A DNA stretch of 64,000 nucleotides, taken from positions 310,001-374,000 of the forward strand of contig CANMCE010000001.1 in the NCBI GenBank assembly GCA_947496235.1, read 5' to 3'. The notes below the pieces were generated by a model. The model was given only the letters and a program-made list of their open reading frames with translations, was not told the DNA's origin and searched no databases. Below, one piece after another: positions 52,272-62,656 of the stretch. Each line of letters starts with the position of its first letter. Position 1 is the first letter of the stretch. Both the position numbers and the translations under genes were made by a program. Source of the DNA: an uncultured Glaciecola sp. (GTDB lineage: Bacteria > Pseudomonadota > Gammaproteobacteria > Enterobacterales > Alteromonadaceae).

Positions 52272-53138
52272 TTAAAGACTGTCCAATTTGCTTATAATGT
52301 CCGCTGCATCTTTCATTTCTGGTACATCGTGTACTCGTAAAATATTTGCACCATAAAGAGCAGCTATTGTGTGTGTTGCGATATCACCGGCTATGCGTTG
52401 GTTCACTTCTCGATTCAACAAATTTCCAATCATAGATTTTCTCGACATTCCTGCTAATAAAGGCATATCGAATTGCTTAAAAACCGAAAATTTTTTCAGC
52501 ATAGTGTAATTGTGATCAAGATTCTTGCCAAAACCAAACCCCGGATCCAAAATAATTTGTTCTCGTTTAAATCCTGCGTTCATCAATTCCTCAACCCTTT
52601 GCTTTAAAAACGCTACAACCTCTTCTAATACGGATGAATATTCTGGCTTATTTTGCATGGTTTGAGGGGTTCCTTGCATATGCATAATGCAGCAAGGAAT
52701 TTGGTATTCGTGTGCCAATTTACTGGCAGCGCTTAATGCCCCGTCTTCAGATAGAGCTCTTACATCGTTTATTAGTCGAGCCCCCACTTTTGCGGCCTGT
52801 AGCATAACCTCAGCTTTACTAGTATCGACTGAAATCACACAGTCTAGATTTTGTGCGATTTTTTCCACCACAGGAATGACTCTTTCAAGCTCCTGTTCAA
52901 GGGATACTTTAGCTGCACCAGGTCGTGTTGATTCACCACCAATATCAATAAATGTGGCACCTGAATCTACCATGTATTCGGCTTGTTTTAAGGCTTTATC
53001 GACTTGATTAAACTTACCACCATCTGAAAAAGAATCAGGGGTAACGTTTAAAATGCCCATTATTTTAGGTGAGTCAAAGGTGATAGTTTTATCACCAAAA
53101 GTCATCTGTTTAAATTCGTTCACTCTCAAAGCATCCAC
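52272..53138 (-). CDS. folP: Dihydropteroate synthase
   Basis: Joins p-aminobenzoate to dihydropterin pyrophosphate in folate synthesis; target of sulfonamides. Motifs are [28 protein letters not shown] and [11 protein letters not shown]. The listed start is GTG 53138 (288 residues), but an in-frame ATG eleven codons later ([14 protein letters not shown]) fits the family N-terminus at least as well, so the start is uncertain. Confidence 0.96.
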   Translation of the reverse strand: MDALRVNEFKQMTFGDKTITFDSPKIMGILNVTPDSFSDGGKFNQVDKALKQAEYMVDSGATFIDIGGESTRPGAAKVSLEQELERVIPVVEKIAQNLDCVISVDTSKAEVMLQAAKVGARLINDVRALSEDGALSAASKLAHEYQIPCCIMHMQGTPQTMQNKPEYSSVLEEVVAFLKQRVEELMNAGFKREQIILDPGFGFGKNLDHNYTMLKKFSVFKQFDMPLLAGMSRKSMIGNLLNREVNQRIAGDIATHTIAALYGANILRVHDVPEMKDAADIISKLDSL

Positions 53139-53185
53139 ACTTAGTTTAGATGAATGTATAAATTGCTAATTGCGCATAAATAGGA

Positions 53186-53207
53186 AAAGCGCCCATGCAG
53201 GCGCTTT
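53186..53207 (-). terminator. Hairpin between ftsH and folP
   Basis: AAAGCGCC and GGCGCTTT form an 8-bp stem with a 6-base loop; on the minus strand it ends in a short T-run (CTTTTCC). It lies 18 bp past the ftsH stop and may limit read-through into folP. Confidence 0.65.
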
Positions 53208-53224
53208 CGTTTTTGCTAATCGAG

Positions 53225-55156
53225 TTAATTAGTAGTAGTGCTGGTATTTCCATCATCTGCTGGCTTGTCTTGCTTGCCAACGTCGATAGTAGCACCACCA
53301 GAAGGTTTATTATCGTCTGACTTGTTGTCTCTATCCCAATCTGCAGGAGGACGAACGTCTCTGCGTTCCATCAAATCGTCGATTTGTTTTGCATCTATAG
53401 TTTCATACTTCATCAACGCATCTTTCATCGTATGCAAAATATCCATGTTATCTTGCAAAATCTGATAAGCACGCTGATAGTTACGATCTATTATGTCTTT
53501 TATTTCTTTATCTATTGTACGAGCAGTTTCATCGGACACGTTGGCAGATTTGCTCATCGAACGTCCTAAGAAAACCTCACCTTCTTCTTCTGCGTACAAT
53601 TGCGGACCTAATTTGGCACTTAAGCCCCATTGTGTCACCATTTTCTTGGCTATATCAGTGGCCCGTTCGATATCATTTGAAGCACCTGTAGTCACTGAAT
53701 CTTCACCGTAAATGATTTCTTCGGCAATTCGGCCACCGAACAAACTTGATATCATGCTTTCAAGATGGCGTTTTGTATAACTAACACGATCTTGCTCAGG
53801 CAAATACATGGTCACACCTAATGCTCGTCCACGCGGGATAATTGACACCTTATATACTGGGTCATGTTCAGGCACCATTCTACCAACGATCGCGTGGCCA
53901 GCTTCGTGATACGCAGTCATGGCTTTTTCTTCCTCAGACATCACCATGGAACGACGTTCAGTTCCCATCATAATTTTGTCTTTGGCTTTTTCAAACTCTT
54001 CCATTGACACTAAGCGGCGATTTGAACGAGCAGCAAACAAGGCAGCTTCATTCACCAAGTTGGCTAAATCAGCACCAGAAAATCCAGGCGTACCTCGCGC
54101 TATTACAGATGCTACAACGTCATCCGCAATAGGTACTTTTCGCATGTGAACTTTCAGAATTTGTTCTCTTCCGCGAATATCAGGTAAGCCTACCACTACT
54201 TGACGGTCAAAACGTCCTGGACGTAGAAGTGCAGGATCTAGTACATCAGGACGGTTAGTCGCCGCAATTACTATAATACCTTCGTGACCTTCAAAGCCGT
54301 CCATTTCAACTAGCATCTGGTTCAAGGTTTGTTCACGTTCATCATGACCACCACCTAAACCTGCGCCACGTTGACGACCTACAGCATCAATCTCATCAAT
54401 AAAGATGATACAGGGCGAAGATTTTTTGGCTTGTTCAAACATGTCACGAACACGAGATGCACCAACACCAACGAACATTTCTACAAAATCTGAACCAGAA
54501 ATTGTAAAGAAAGGCACTTTTGCCTCACCAGCAATTGCTTTAGCAAGCAAGGTTTTACCTGTTCCTGGTGGCCCTACCATCAATACACCCTTAGGTATTT
54601 TTCCGCCTAACTTTTGGAACTTGGTTGGATCGCGTAAAAAGTCGACTAATTCCGTCACTTCTTCTTTTGCTTCATCGCAGCCTGCAACATCTGCAAAGGT
54701 GGTTTTAATTTGGTCTTCACTAAGTAAACGGGCTTTACTTTTACCAAATGACATAGCGCCTCTACCACCGCCGCCTTGCATTTGACGCATAAAGAATATC
54801 CAAACACCAATCAAAAGAAGCATAGGGAACCAAGAAATAAATATCTGAGCGAACCAGTTTGGTTGCTCTGGAGGTGTCCCGTATTGAATAACGTTATTCG
54901 TTTTTAAATCATCAATAAGTTTAGGATCTAACATCGGCATTGTTGTGGTAAACACAGTGCCGTTTTTCATTTGGCCTTTTATTTCGCGTCCTTCTATGTG
55001 CACCTGTGAAACATCACCACGCTGCACTTCGTTTAAAAACGTAGTGTAGTCCTTAGAAGCCCCCGCTGGCTCATTGCTTGTGAAGTTTTTGAATACCATC
55101 ATCAACACAACAGCAATAAACAGCCATAAAATAAGATTTTTTGCCATGTCGCTCAA
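53225..55156 (-). CDS. ftsH: ATP-dependent zinc metalloprotease FtsH
   Basis: Membrane-anchored AAA+ protease that degrades misfolded membrane proteins and LpxC. The 643 residues have two N-terminal membrane helices (about 7-23 and 104-123), Walker A GPPGTGKT (195-202), [14 protein letters not shown], and the zinc site HEAGH (417-421). The listed start is TTG 55156 ([10 protein letters not shown]), matching the N-terminus known from Shewanella FtsH and lying nine bases after AGGGG; ATG 55147 would drop three residues. Its usual upstream partner rlmE is a pseudogene here. Confidence 0.97.
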   Translation of the reverse strand: MSDMAKNLILWLFIAVVLMMVFKNFTSNEPAGASKDYTTFLNEVQRGDVSQVHIEGREIKGQMKNGTVFTTTMPMLDPKLIDDLKTNNVIQYGTPPEQPNWFAQIFISWFPMLLLIGVWIFFMRQMQGGGGRGAMSFGKSKARLLSEDQIKTTFADVAGCDEAKEEVTELVDFLRDPTKFQKLGGKIPKGVLMVGPPGTGKTLLAKAIAGEAKVPFFTISGSDFVEMFVGVGASRVRDMFEQAKKSSPCIIFIDEIDAVGRQRGAGLGGGHDEREQTLNQMLVEMDGFEGHEGIIVIAATNRPDVLDPALLRPGRFDRQVVVGLPDIRGREQILKVHMRKVPIADDVVASVIARGTPGFSGADLANLVNEAALFAARSNRRLVSMEEFEKAKDKIMMGTERRSMVMSEEEKAMTAYHEAGHAIVGRMVPEHDPVYKVSIIPRGRALGVTMYLPEQDRVSYTKRHLESMISSLFGGRIAEEIIYGEDSVTTGASNDIERATDIAKKMVTQWGLSAKLGPQLYAEEEGEVFLGRSMSKSANVSDETARTIDKEIKDIIDRNYQRAYQILQDNMDILHTMKDALMKYETIDAKQIDDLMERRDVRPPADWDRDNKSDDNKPSGGATIDVGKQDKPADDGNTSTTTN

Positions 55157-55222
55157 AGCTAATTACCCCTAAAATAAAAAATCTGGTTCACGCAATTACC
55201 GCATTTCCAACACTTAAGACTA

Positions 55223-55707
55223 CTACACTTTACAGCCTTTAGCCACCAAATACGCCTCTCTAGAGTATGTTCATAGAGAATCCAGTGTTCTGGTCTTTAC
55301 ACTAGTAAATGCGGACTTTATTTCTCGAAAGAACTCATAAATCCCTTCACCATGGAAACCTTTTATTACAAAATTTCCATTTGGTTTAAGTACTGATCAG
55401 TACTTAAACCAATGCTAACTCACATTAACCATAAACATTGCCTGATGCACCTATTAATCGTCACTCGTAACACTTGCTATCTCAGACAATATAATAACTA
55501 CGTTGTTCCCGCCAATTTTGTCCAATAACCTGTTTAAAACAATTTCGTTACCAAAGTTACCTTGCGAAAAATCGAGGCCTGACAAGAAGTCGTCAGACAA
55601 CCTTTCATACACTACCTTACGCAATAACTGTACCACTACCGCTCACTTTTTCAGTGCAACATTGGTATTAACCATCACTTGTCACTGGCAAAATAATTCT
55701 TTTTCGT
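55223..55707 (-). pseudogene. rlmE: Decayed rlmE (23S rRNA Um2552 2'-O-methyltransferase)
   Basis: On the minus strand, one reading frame from about 55636 to 55223 retains clear RlmE blocks: FLSGLDFSQGNFGNEIVL (E. coli IVGVDFLQGDFRDELVM), NGNFVIKGFHGEGIYEFFRE ([20 protein letters not shown]) and SREAYLVAKGCKV before TAG (SREVYIVATGRKP). The frame is broken by TAA 55456-55454, TAG 55453-55451, TAG 55417-55415, TGA 55399-55397 and TGA 55273-55271. The catalytic Asp of MSDMAP has become Glu in LSEIAS; the later catalytic Lys and Glu remain. A possible N-terminal scrap, KKNYFASDK-stop-WL (55704-55669), is in another frame, and about 40 codons, including most of the SAM-binding motif region, are missing or unrecognisable. 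The position between yhbY and ftsH is that of intact rlmE in relatives. Confidence 0.9.
55381..55412. repeat. Perfect 32-bp palindrome inside the rlmE remnant
   Basis: The 32 bases are identical to their reverse complement, with centre TGATCA and outer ends TTGG/CCAA. On the minus strand the second half encodes the RlmE-like VLKPN, while the first half is its inverted copy and replaces the codons expected after an ELAL-like segment. It has no following T-run, so it is not a typical terminator; an operator role for ftsH (start 225 bp downstream) is possible. Confidence 0.9.
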
Positions 55708-55794
55708 TATTCGCTTAATTCGCTAGATGCATTGTGCATAAAGTATAGGTAGAATAACGTTTTTCAAGTAACAACAACATAAAATAGTGAAATA

Positions 55795-56091
55795 ATGCAT
55801 TTAACTAATAAACAAAAACAATATTTAAAAGGACTCGCCCATAATCTAAAGCCAGTGGTACAGCTTGGTGGTAACGGTTTGACAGAAGGTGTACTCGCAG
55901 AAATAGAAAATGCATTGTCACATCACGAGCTGATAAAAGTTAAAATTCCCACTGACGATCGAGAAGAAAAAGCCTTGATCATAGATGCAATAGTAGCGGA
56001 AACCAGTAGTGAAAAAATTCAAACTATCGGCCATATATTGGTTATATACAAACCAAGTGAAGATCAGAAGATAAGCCTACCTAAAGCCTAG
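55795..56091 (+). CDS. yhbY: Ribosome assembly RNA-binding protein YhbY
   Basis: A CRM-domain RNA-binding protein that associates with pre-50S particles. The 98 residues start MHLTNKQKQYLKGLAHNLKPVVQLGGNGLTEGV (in parts), with the GxxG-type loop GGNGL and the KVKIP segment. It is divergent from ftsH and the rlmE remnant, as in most gammaproteobacteria, where yhbY and rlmE are divergent neighbours. Confidence 0.95.
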   Translation: MHLTNKQKQYLKGLAHNLKPVVQLGGNGLTEGVLAEIENALSHHELIKVKIPTDDREEKALIIDAIVAETSSEKIQTIGHILVIYKPSEDQKISLPKA

Positions 56092-56158
56092 AAAAATATT
56101 CCCGCTATCTATATAGTTGCACTTACAACTAAAACTGTAGATTCTCAGGATTTAAAAT

Positions 56159-56938
56159 ATGACAGAAAAAACAGTCAATGTAAGCGCACTAGTCACTGGT
56201 GGAAGCTCTGGTTTAGGTAGAGCTACCGTTGAAGTTTTAATCCAATACAATTACAAAGTAATTGTGTTTGACCTTAACCTAGACGCAAAAAACGAACTTG
56301 AACAATCCTTTGGCGCCAATAATATACTCTTCTATCAAGTTGATGTTACCAATGAAGCACAAGTGCAATCTGCGCTAACGAACTTACCTGACGCATTTGC
56401 GAATCTTAGATTATGTGTTAATTGCGCAGGAATAGCGCCCGCTAAGCGCACTTTAAATAAAGAAAACCAAGCTTACGCGTTAGCTGATTTTAGTAAAGTC
56501 ATTAATATAAACTTGGTAGGTTCGTTTTGTGTTGCAAAAGAAGCTGCAGCATTAATGGCAAGCAATCAACCAGATCATGATGGTCAACGAGGCTGTATTA
56601 TCAATACTGCTTCTGTGGCGGCATTTGAGGGGCAGATTGGTCAAACGGCATACGCAGCTAGTAAAGGTGGAATAGCGGGACTTACCTTGCCCATGGCGCG
56701 AGATTTAGCGCCACTAGGGATTCGTGTTAACACTGTAGCACCCGGGATAATGGGTACGCCTATGCTGTTAGCAATGCCTGAAAATGTGCAGCAGGGACTC
56801 ACCGCTAATGTCCAAAACCCTAAACGTTTAGGCTATCCATCAGAGTTTGGCCGATTAGTGTTACATATTGCACAAAACAATTACTTAAATGGTGAAACAA
56901 TTCGCCTCGATGGCGGCTTAAGAATGCCGCCCAAGTAA
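56159..56938 (+). CDS. Short-chain dehydrogenase, 3-hydroxyacyl-CoA dehydrogenase type II-like
   Basis: NAD(P)-dependent oxidoreductase of 259 residues. It shows the cofactor motif TGGSSGLG, NCAG, the Ser in NTASVAAFEGQIG and the YAASK catalytic Tyr-Lys pair, and ends RLDGGLRMPPK, a pattern of the HSD17B10/3-hydroxy-2-methylbutyryl-CoA dehydrogenase branch that acts in fatty-acid or isoleucine breakdown. No other beta-oxidation gene is adjacent; the substrate is inferred. Confidence 0.88.
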   Translation: MTEKTVNVSALVTGGSSGLGRATVEVLIQYNYKVIVFDLNLDAKNELEQSFGANNILFYQVDVTNEAQVQSALTNLPDAFANLRLCVNCAGIAPAKRTLNKENQAYALADFSKVININLVGSFCVAKEAAALMASNQPDHDGQRGCIINTASVAAFEGQIGQTAYAASKGGIAGLTLPMARDLAPLGIRVNTVAPGIMGTPMLLAMPENVQQGLTANVQNPKRLGYPSEFGRLVLHIAQNNYLNGETIRLDGGLRMPPK

Positions 56939-56947
56939 GCAATAAAT

Positions 56948-59320
56948 TTAGTCGTCTTCAGAACCATTCACTATATCGAAAATGGCTTTCAATTTTCTGA
57001 CAGCCATTTCATTGATGCTGTTACGTGGGTAATTTCCTTTACTATTGAGTTTACCGGCTTTTTTGCCGGTAATTATCTCTAGTGCTTGATCGACCGTTTT
57101 CACTGCATATACATGAAAATTACCTTCCGCTACTGCAGTTAGAATTTCTTCATCCAACACTAGATTTACAATATTAGAAGCGGGAATGATGACGCCTTGT
57201 TTTCCAGTTAATCCTCGGGACTGGCAAAGTTGAAAAAATCCTTCTATTTTTTCATTTAGGCCGCCCACCGCTTGTACCTCACCTAACTGATTGATACTGC
57301 CAGTAACAGCTATGCCTTGATCTAATTTTATATTTGTTAATGCAGAAATCAGGCAGAGTAGTTCAGCTAAAGACGCACTGTCGCCATCAATGTAGCCATA
57401 GGATTGCTCTAGGGCGATATTCGCCGACAATGTTAAAGGAAATTTCTGAGCATATTTATTACCCAAATACCCTGCAAGCAACATAACGCCTTTTGAATGG
57501 ATGGATTGGCCTAATTCGACTTCTCTTTCGATATCAACTATGCCATTTGCCCCAGCGTAAACGCTGGCAGTGATTCTCGCGGGAGTACCAAAAGAAGAAT
57601 CACCTATATCTAATACGGTGAGACCATTTAAGGTACCTTCGGCTTTCCCTTCAGTACTGATCAACACGTGTCCCTGATGGATATCCTGAAGAAATTGATC
57701 CGCTACACGACCAGTGCGAAATTTCTTTGCGGCTAGCGCTTGTTGTACGTGGGTAACTTGAATATTTTTACTTTTTTCTTTTTCGCAGAAAAATTTTATT
57801 TCGCTTAGCAATTCTATAATTTCGGCAAATTTTGCATTAATGCGCTGCTGGTGCTCAGAGGTCCGCATGCTGTACTTAACCAGACTGATAAGCGCTTGCT
57901 CTTCAATATCATTTAACCCAATGGCGTTAACTTGTTTTTTTATTCGGTGAACGAACTGTGCTTGGGTATCTGGGGTTAAATCAATATCATCATCAAAATC
58001 TACCAACACTCTACAGAGTTCGGGAAATTCATGATCATAGTCTTGTAGGGCGTAATATAAGGATCTTGAGCCTAATAAAATCAATTTGACGCTAAGCCCC
58101 ATGGGCTCAGGTGTTAACGTCATTGAATTCACCATTCCAGGCTCATATTGCTGTAAATCCAATTTGATTTCACCGAATTTTAACGCCAGTTTAAGCGCAT
58201 CCCAAACATGCTTGTGACCCAATAATTTATCTGCATCCACTACCAAATAACCGCCGTTAGCCTTGTGTAAAGCGCCAGCGGTAATCATTCGATAATTGGT
58301 AAACACGCTACCTTGAATACTGGTGTATTCAATTTTTCCAAACAAGTTTTGATAGGTCGGATTAGGTTCATAAATCAATGGCGTTTTTTGATTTACTGTA
58401 TGCGCAACTAACACATTTGGAACATAGAGTTGGACCAACATTTCTTTATGATCATATTCGTCCATTTTACCGTCTTTTTCGGTTTCTCCGAGATTTTCAA
58501 CAATTGTCTCTATCAGATGCTTTTTCATCGAAGAGATAAAACGCTGGATCTGAATGTTATCAGCATATTTTCGTTGCAACTCTTTGATTAAAGGGCGTAT
58601 CGCTTGTTCTGTGACATCTTTTTTCAGTTGCTTACTTTTATCTGTGCTCTCTCGCTGCCAACTAGGCAATTCTAATAGCGCTTCGGTCAGAGCATTTTCT
58701 AAACGATCAATTAACTCATAATAATGCTTACGTTGATCATCAGGAAATGACGTAAATTCGCTGTCTGAAACGGGTTTTCCATCAACTAAAGGTGAAAAAC
58801 TTATACTGTTACCATCTTCAATCAAAGCAACATTGTTATTTAGCGCTAACGCTTCAACATCGTCTATAGCTTGATCATATTTTTGTTCGTAATGGCGAGT
58901 TATCGCAGCTTTTTTACGTTGATAGCCTGGGTTTTCAAAGGCCACAGGAAAGGTTGCCAACACTTCGTCCACCAACGCCATAAAATCTTTCACTAGACCA
59001 TGACTATCCCCTGCCCTTAGTTTCAATACAACGGGTTGTCGCTCGTTCTCATAGTTGTTTAAATAGCACCAATCAAAGATTTCTTTATCATGATTCAGTT
59101 GTTGACTGATGTAATCGTTAATTAAGGTGTAACGACCTGTTGCAGGTTCACCCATCACATAGATATTGTAGCCAGGTGCATCTACCCCTAATCCAAAAGC
59201 AATGGCTTGTTTCGCTCGTTCTTGGCCAATTAACGAGGCGCTGGATGATTTTTGTTCATCTACATCCGTGATTATTATGCTTGGCGCAAGCTGTTCTACT
59301 GATAAACGAAATTCGGTCAT
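56948..59320 (-). CDS. Lon-family (COG1067) ATP-binding protease
   Basis: A 790-residue protein of the Lon-related family often called LonB or YcbZ-like. The N-terminal half is an AAA domain in which the P-loop reads GEPATGRYT (57-65), with Arg in place of the usual Lys, and a Walker B-like GGYLVVDADKLL. The C-terminal Lon protease domain has Ser648 in DGDSAS and Lys691 in GGLNEKIEG, 43 residues apart as in E. coli Lon (Ser679/Lys722). It is convergent with the SDR gene, 9 bp apart. Substrates are unknown. Confidence 0.9.
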   Translation of the reverse strand: MTEFRLSVEQLAPSIIITDVDEQKSSSASLIGQERAKQAIAFGLGVDAPGYNIYVMGEPATGRYTLINDYISQQLNHDKEIFDWCYLNNYENERQPVVLKLRAGDSHGLVKDFMALVDEVLATFPVAFENPGYQRKKAAITRHYEQKYDQAIDDVEALALNNNVALIEDGNSISFSPLVDGKPVSDSEFTSFPDDQRKHYYELIDRLENALTEALLELPSWQRESTDKSKQLKKDVTEQAIRPLIKELQRKYADNIQIQRFISSMKKHLIETIVENLGETEKDGKMDEYDHKEMLVQLYVPNVLVAHTVNQKTPLIYEPNPTYQNLFGKIEYTSIQGSVFTNYRMITAGALHKANGGYLVVDADKLLGHKHVWDALKLALKFGEIKLDLQQYEPGMVNSMTLTPEPMGLSVKLILLGSRSLYYALQDYDHEFPELCRVLVDFDDDIDLTPDTQAQFVHRIKKQVNAIGLNDIEEQALISLVKYSMRTSEHQQRINAKFAEIIELLSEIKFFCEKEKSKNIQVTHVQQALAAKKFRTGRVADQFLQDIHQGHVLISTEGKAEGTLNGLTVLDIGDSSFGTPARITASVYAGANGIVDIEREVELGQSIHSKGVMLLAGYLGNKYAQKFPLTLSANIALEQSYGYIDGDSASLAELLCLISALTNIKLDQGIAVTGSINQLGEVQAVGGLNEKIEGFFQLCQSRGLTGKQGVIIPASNIVNLVLDEEILTAVAEGNFHVYAVKTVDQALEIITGKKAGKLNSKGNYPRNSINEMAVRKLKAIFDIVNGSEDD

Positions 59321-59491
59321 ATTTATGTTTTACATCCAAAAAAACAGTGGTGAAGGGGTAATTTAAGCGACAAGTTTATATTAATTTTTAATATATGGGT
59401 AAAAACAGTGCAAAATGATTGTTTCTGGGCCAGCTAACAAGTTATTCTATAGGGCTAATGTTCAACATTATTTGCAGAGTAACAATAAAAG

Positions 59492-62116
59492 ATGTCCAAT
59501 ACTCAGGTGTCAAACCCTTCAGAAACGAATAATTACGATCCTCAAACGATTGAAGCCAAAATGCAAAAACGCTGGGAAGAAAACGGCGTTTATAATGCAG
59601 ATATAGAAAGTGACAAAGAAAAATTCTATTGCCTAAGTATGTTCCCTTACCCTAGTGGACGACTACACATGGGGCACGTCCGAAACTATACCATTGGAGA
59701 TGTAATTAGCCGTTTTCAACGAATGCAGGGGAAAAATGTATTACAACCTATAGGTTGGGATGCGTTTGGACTTCCGGCTGAAAATGCTGCCATTGCAAAT
59801 AAGACAGCGCCTGCTAGTTGGACCATGAAAAATATCGATCACATGCGCGGTCAACTAACGGCTTTAGGTTTTGGTTATGATTGGCGACGTGAGTTGGCAA
59901 CCTGTAAACCTGACTACTATCGCTGGGAACAATGGTTTTTCACCAAGTTGTTTGAAAACGGCATGGTGTATAAGAAGAATGCCACTGTAAACTGGGATCC
60001 TGTTGACCAAACTGTGCTGGCTAATGAACAAGTTATTGATGGAAAAGGTTGGCGTTCCGGTGCCACAGTTGAACGTAAAGAGATTCCTCAATGGTTTGTT
60101 AAAATTACAGACTATGCAGAAGAGTTATTGAATGATTTAGAAAAATTAGAACAATGGCCTTCACAAGTAAAACTTGCACAAAAGAATTGGATTGGACGTT
60201 CTGAAGGCGTCAATCTGCGTTTCTCTTTAGCAAATGAAATTGCCGGTTATGAAGAGTTAGAAGTTTACACTACGCGTCCTGACACTTTATTCGGCGCCAC
60301 CTATGTGGCAATCGCGCCGCAACATCCTATTACTTTAGCCTTGGCCGAAAACTCACCTGAATTACAGGCCTTTATTGAAAAATGTAAGCAAACAAAGACG
60401 TCTGAAGAAGAGTTGGCAACCATGGAAAAAGAAGGTATGCCACTTAATATAGACGTTATTCATCCGTTGACTGGGGATAAATTGTCTGTTTGGACGGCTA
60501 ATTTCGTGTTGATGGATTATGGTTCTGGTGCCGTTATGTCGGTACCAGCTCATGACCAAAGAGATTGGGAATTTGCAACTAAGTATAATCTTCCTATTGT
60601 ACAGGTAGTCGCACCGAAAGAAGGTGAAGACTGTGACATAGCGAAAGCTGCATATACGGAAAAAAATACGCTAATTAATTCAGGAGATTTTTCTGGCTTA
60701 CCATTTCAAGAGGGCTTCGACGCTATTGCTGAAGCTTTACAGCAAATGGGCAAAGGTGAAAAAACTGTCAACTTTAGATTACGCGATTGGGGTGTTTCTA
60801 GACAACGATATTGGGGAGCTCCTATTCCAATAGTGAATGATGAATTAGGTCATTCATATCCGGTAAAAAGTGAAGATTTACCCGTCTTATTACCTGAAGA
60901 TGTAGTCATGGATGGGGTCACCTCACCTATCAAAGCGGATAAAGAGTGGGCTAAAACCACTTATGACGGCAAGCCTGTTTTGAGAGAAACCGATACCTTT
61001 GATACCTTTATGGAATCTTCATGGTACTACGCAAGATATGCTTCATCACCTTCGGATGCCATGTTAGATCCCAGTGAAGCAAATTATTGGCTACCCGTAG
61101 ATCAATATGTGGGGGGTATTGAACACGCCACTTTGCACTTATTGTACGCTCGCTTCTTCCATAAACTGATGCGAGACCAAGGGTTAGTTGCCAGTGATGA
61201 ACCTTTCGAAAGACTATTATGTCAGGGCATGGTTTTAGCTAATGCATTTAGTGCTAAAGCGGATGATGGCAAAGAAGTCTGGTTTGCCCCTAATGATGTT
61301 GAAGTAGAACGTGATGACAAAGGTCGCATCGAAAAAGCTTGGGTGAAAGAAACGGGTCAGGCGGTAGAATATGCCGGCATGATAAAAATGTCGAAATCAA
61401 AAAATAATGGTATCGACCCTCAATCAATGATCGATATTTACGGCGCTGACACTATCAGACTTTATACCATGTTCGCTGCGCCGCCGGAGCAAGACCTAGA
61501 ATGGATTGAGTCTGGTGTTGAAGGTGCTAACCGCTTCTTAAGACGTTTGTGGCGTTTGGTTAATGAGCATGTTTCTCAGGGATTAACGTCAGCTCAATTA
61601 GACGTGAAAAGTTTAACCAAAGCACAAAAGCTGTTGCGAAAAGAAATTCATTCTGCTATTGAAAAAGTGACTGATGACATAGGTCGACGTCAGACGTTTA
61701 ATACAGCCATCGCGCGTATGATGGAATTATTGAATGCATTAAGTAAATATGAAGTTAGCGATGCTCAAGATAAAGTGCTTTATCAACAAGGATTAACCGT
61801 TTTGGTACAAATGCTAAACCCTGTAACTCCGCATATTTGTGAAGAAATGTGGGAATTATTAGGTAACAGCGAAAATTTACAGACCTGTGACTGGCCTGAA
61901 CTAGACAAATCAGCGTTAGTTGACGATGAAAAACTCATCGTTGTTCAAGTAAATGGTAAAGTGCGGGCAAAAATTACGGTTCCAGCTGATATAAGCAAAG
62001 AAGATTTAGAAAAATTAGCCACGACTCAAGAGAATGTGCAGAGTTTTATCGAAGGCAAAGCCTTGAGAAAAGTTATTGTAGTGCCAGGTAAACTGGTTAA
62101 CATAGTGGCCAATTAA
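59492..62116 (+). CDS. leuS: Leucyl-tRNA synthetase
   Basis: Class I aminoacyl-tRNA synthetase charging tRNA-Leu. The 874 residues show the HIGH-type motif HMGH (59-62) in [15 protein letters not shown], a CP1 editing domain ([17 protein letters not shown]), and KMSKS (632-636). It is followed without a gap by lptE and then holA in one operon. Confidence 0.98.
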   Translation: MSNTQVSNPSETNNYDPQTIEAKMQKRWEENGVYNADIESDKEKFYCLSMFPYPSGRLHMGHVRNYTIGDVISRFQRMQGKNVLQPIGWDAFGLPAENAAIANKTAPASWTMKNIDHMRGQLTALGFGYDWRRELATCKPDYYRWEQWFFTKLFENGMVYKKNATVNWDPVDQTVLANEQVIDGKGWRSGATVERKEIPQWFVKITDYAEELLNDLEKLEQWPSQVKLAQKNWIGRSEGVNLRFSLANEIAGYEELEVYTTRPDTLFGATYVAIAPQHPITLALAENSPELQAFIEKCKQTKTSEEELATMEKEGMPLNIDVIHPLTGDKLSVWTANFVLMDYGSGAVMSVPAHDQRDWEFATKYNLPIVQVVAPKEGEDCDIAKAAYTEKNTLINSGDFSGLPFQEGFDAIAEALQQMGKGEKTVNFRLRDWGVSRQRYWGAPIPIVNDELGHSYPVKSEDLPVLLPEDVVMDGVTSPIKADKEWAKTTYDGKPVLRETDTFDTFMESSWYYARYASSPSDAMLDPSEANYWLPVDQYVGGIEHATLHLLYARFFHKLMRDQGLVASDEPFERLLCQGMVLANAFSAKADDGKEVWFAPNDVEVERDDKGRIEKAWVKETGQAVEYAGMIKMSKSKNNGIDPQSMIDIYGADTIRLYTMFAAPPEQDLEWIESGVEGANRFLRRLWRLVNEHVSQGLTSAQLDVKSLTKAQKLLRKEIHSAIEKVTDDIGRRQTFNTAIARMMELLNALSKYEVSDAQDKVLYQQGLTVLVQMLNPVTPHICEEMWELLGNSENLQTCDWPELDKSALVDDEKLIVVQVNGKVRAKITVPADISKEDLEKLATTQENVQSFIEGKALRKVIVVPGKLVNIVAN

Positions 62117-62650
62117 ATGACTAGCTTGAAAGCAATTTTAATAGTCGTCATCTCACTAAGTTTAAGCGCTTGTGGATTCACCTTACGTGGTTCTCAAGCC
62201 CTTCCTGAGCAACTGACGACTGTTATAATTAAAAGTCCTTTGCAATATGCACCTATTTCACGCACTTTAAGTGAACGACTACCTGTATATCAGTTAAATG
62301 GGTATTCTATGGAACAGGCAATGACAATGTCTTTTGTTCAGGGTAGCCTTGTACAAATCACTTTGCAGCCAGAACAGTTGGAGCGTAGGTTGTTATCTAT
62401 GTTCAGCAACGGTCAAGTAGCGGAATATGAGCTTTTATATACCATAGATTATCAAGTGCAGTTCCCTGATAAACAAATTATCAATCACAGCGTTACTGTT
62501 GCCCGTGAATATCAAGAAGACCCAAATAGAATTTTGGCTAAGACTCGCGAGCTGGAAGAGGTGATGCAAGAAATGCGCAATGAAACTGCTGATAGGATGA
62601 TTCGTTTGCTTTCAAGTCAGTATGCCACCTCTTTACCCGCGGAAGAATAA
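62117..62650 (+). CDS. lptE: LPS assembly lipoprotein LptE
   Basis: Outer-membrane lipoprotein that plugs and supports LptD during lipopolysaccharide insertion. The 177 residues have a lipobox LSAC (Cys19), then GFTLRGSQALPEQLTTVII as in the family. ATG follows the leuS stop directly, which implies translational coupling. Confidence 0.95.
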   Translation: MTSLKAILIVVISLSLSACGFTLRGSQALPEQLTTVIIKSPLQYAPISRTLSERLPVYQLNGYSMEQAMTMSFVQGSLVQITLQPEQLERRLLSMFSNGQVAEYELLYTIDYQVQFPDKQIINHSVTVAREYQEDPNRILAKTRELEEVMQEMRNETADRMIRLLSSQYATSLPAEE

Positions 62651-62656
62651 GCACTT

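Noticed and set aside
55503-55718. Plus-strand open frame of 71 codons opposite the rlmE remnant
   Set aside because: It is the antisense shadow of the former rlmE coding strand and shows no recognisable protein features.
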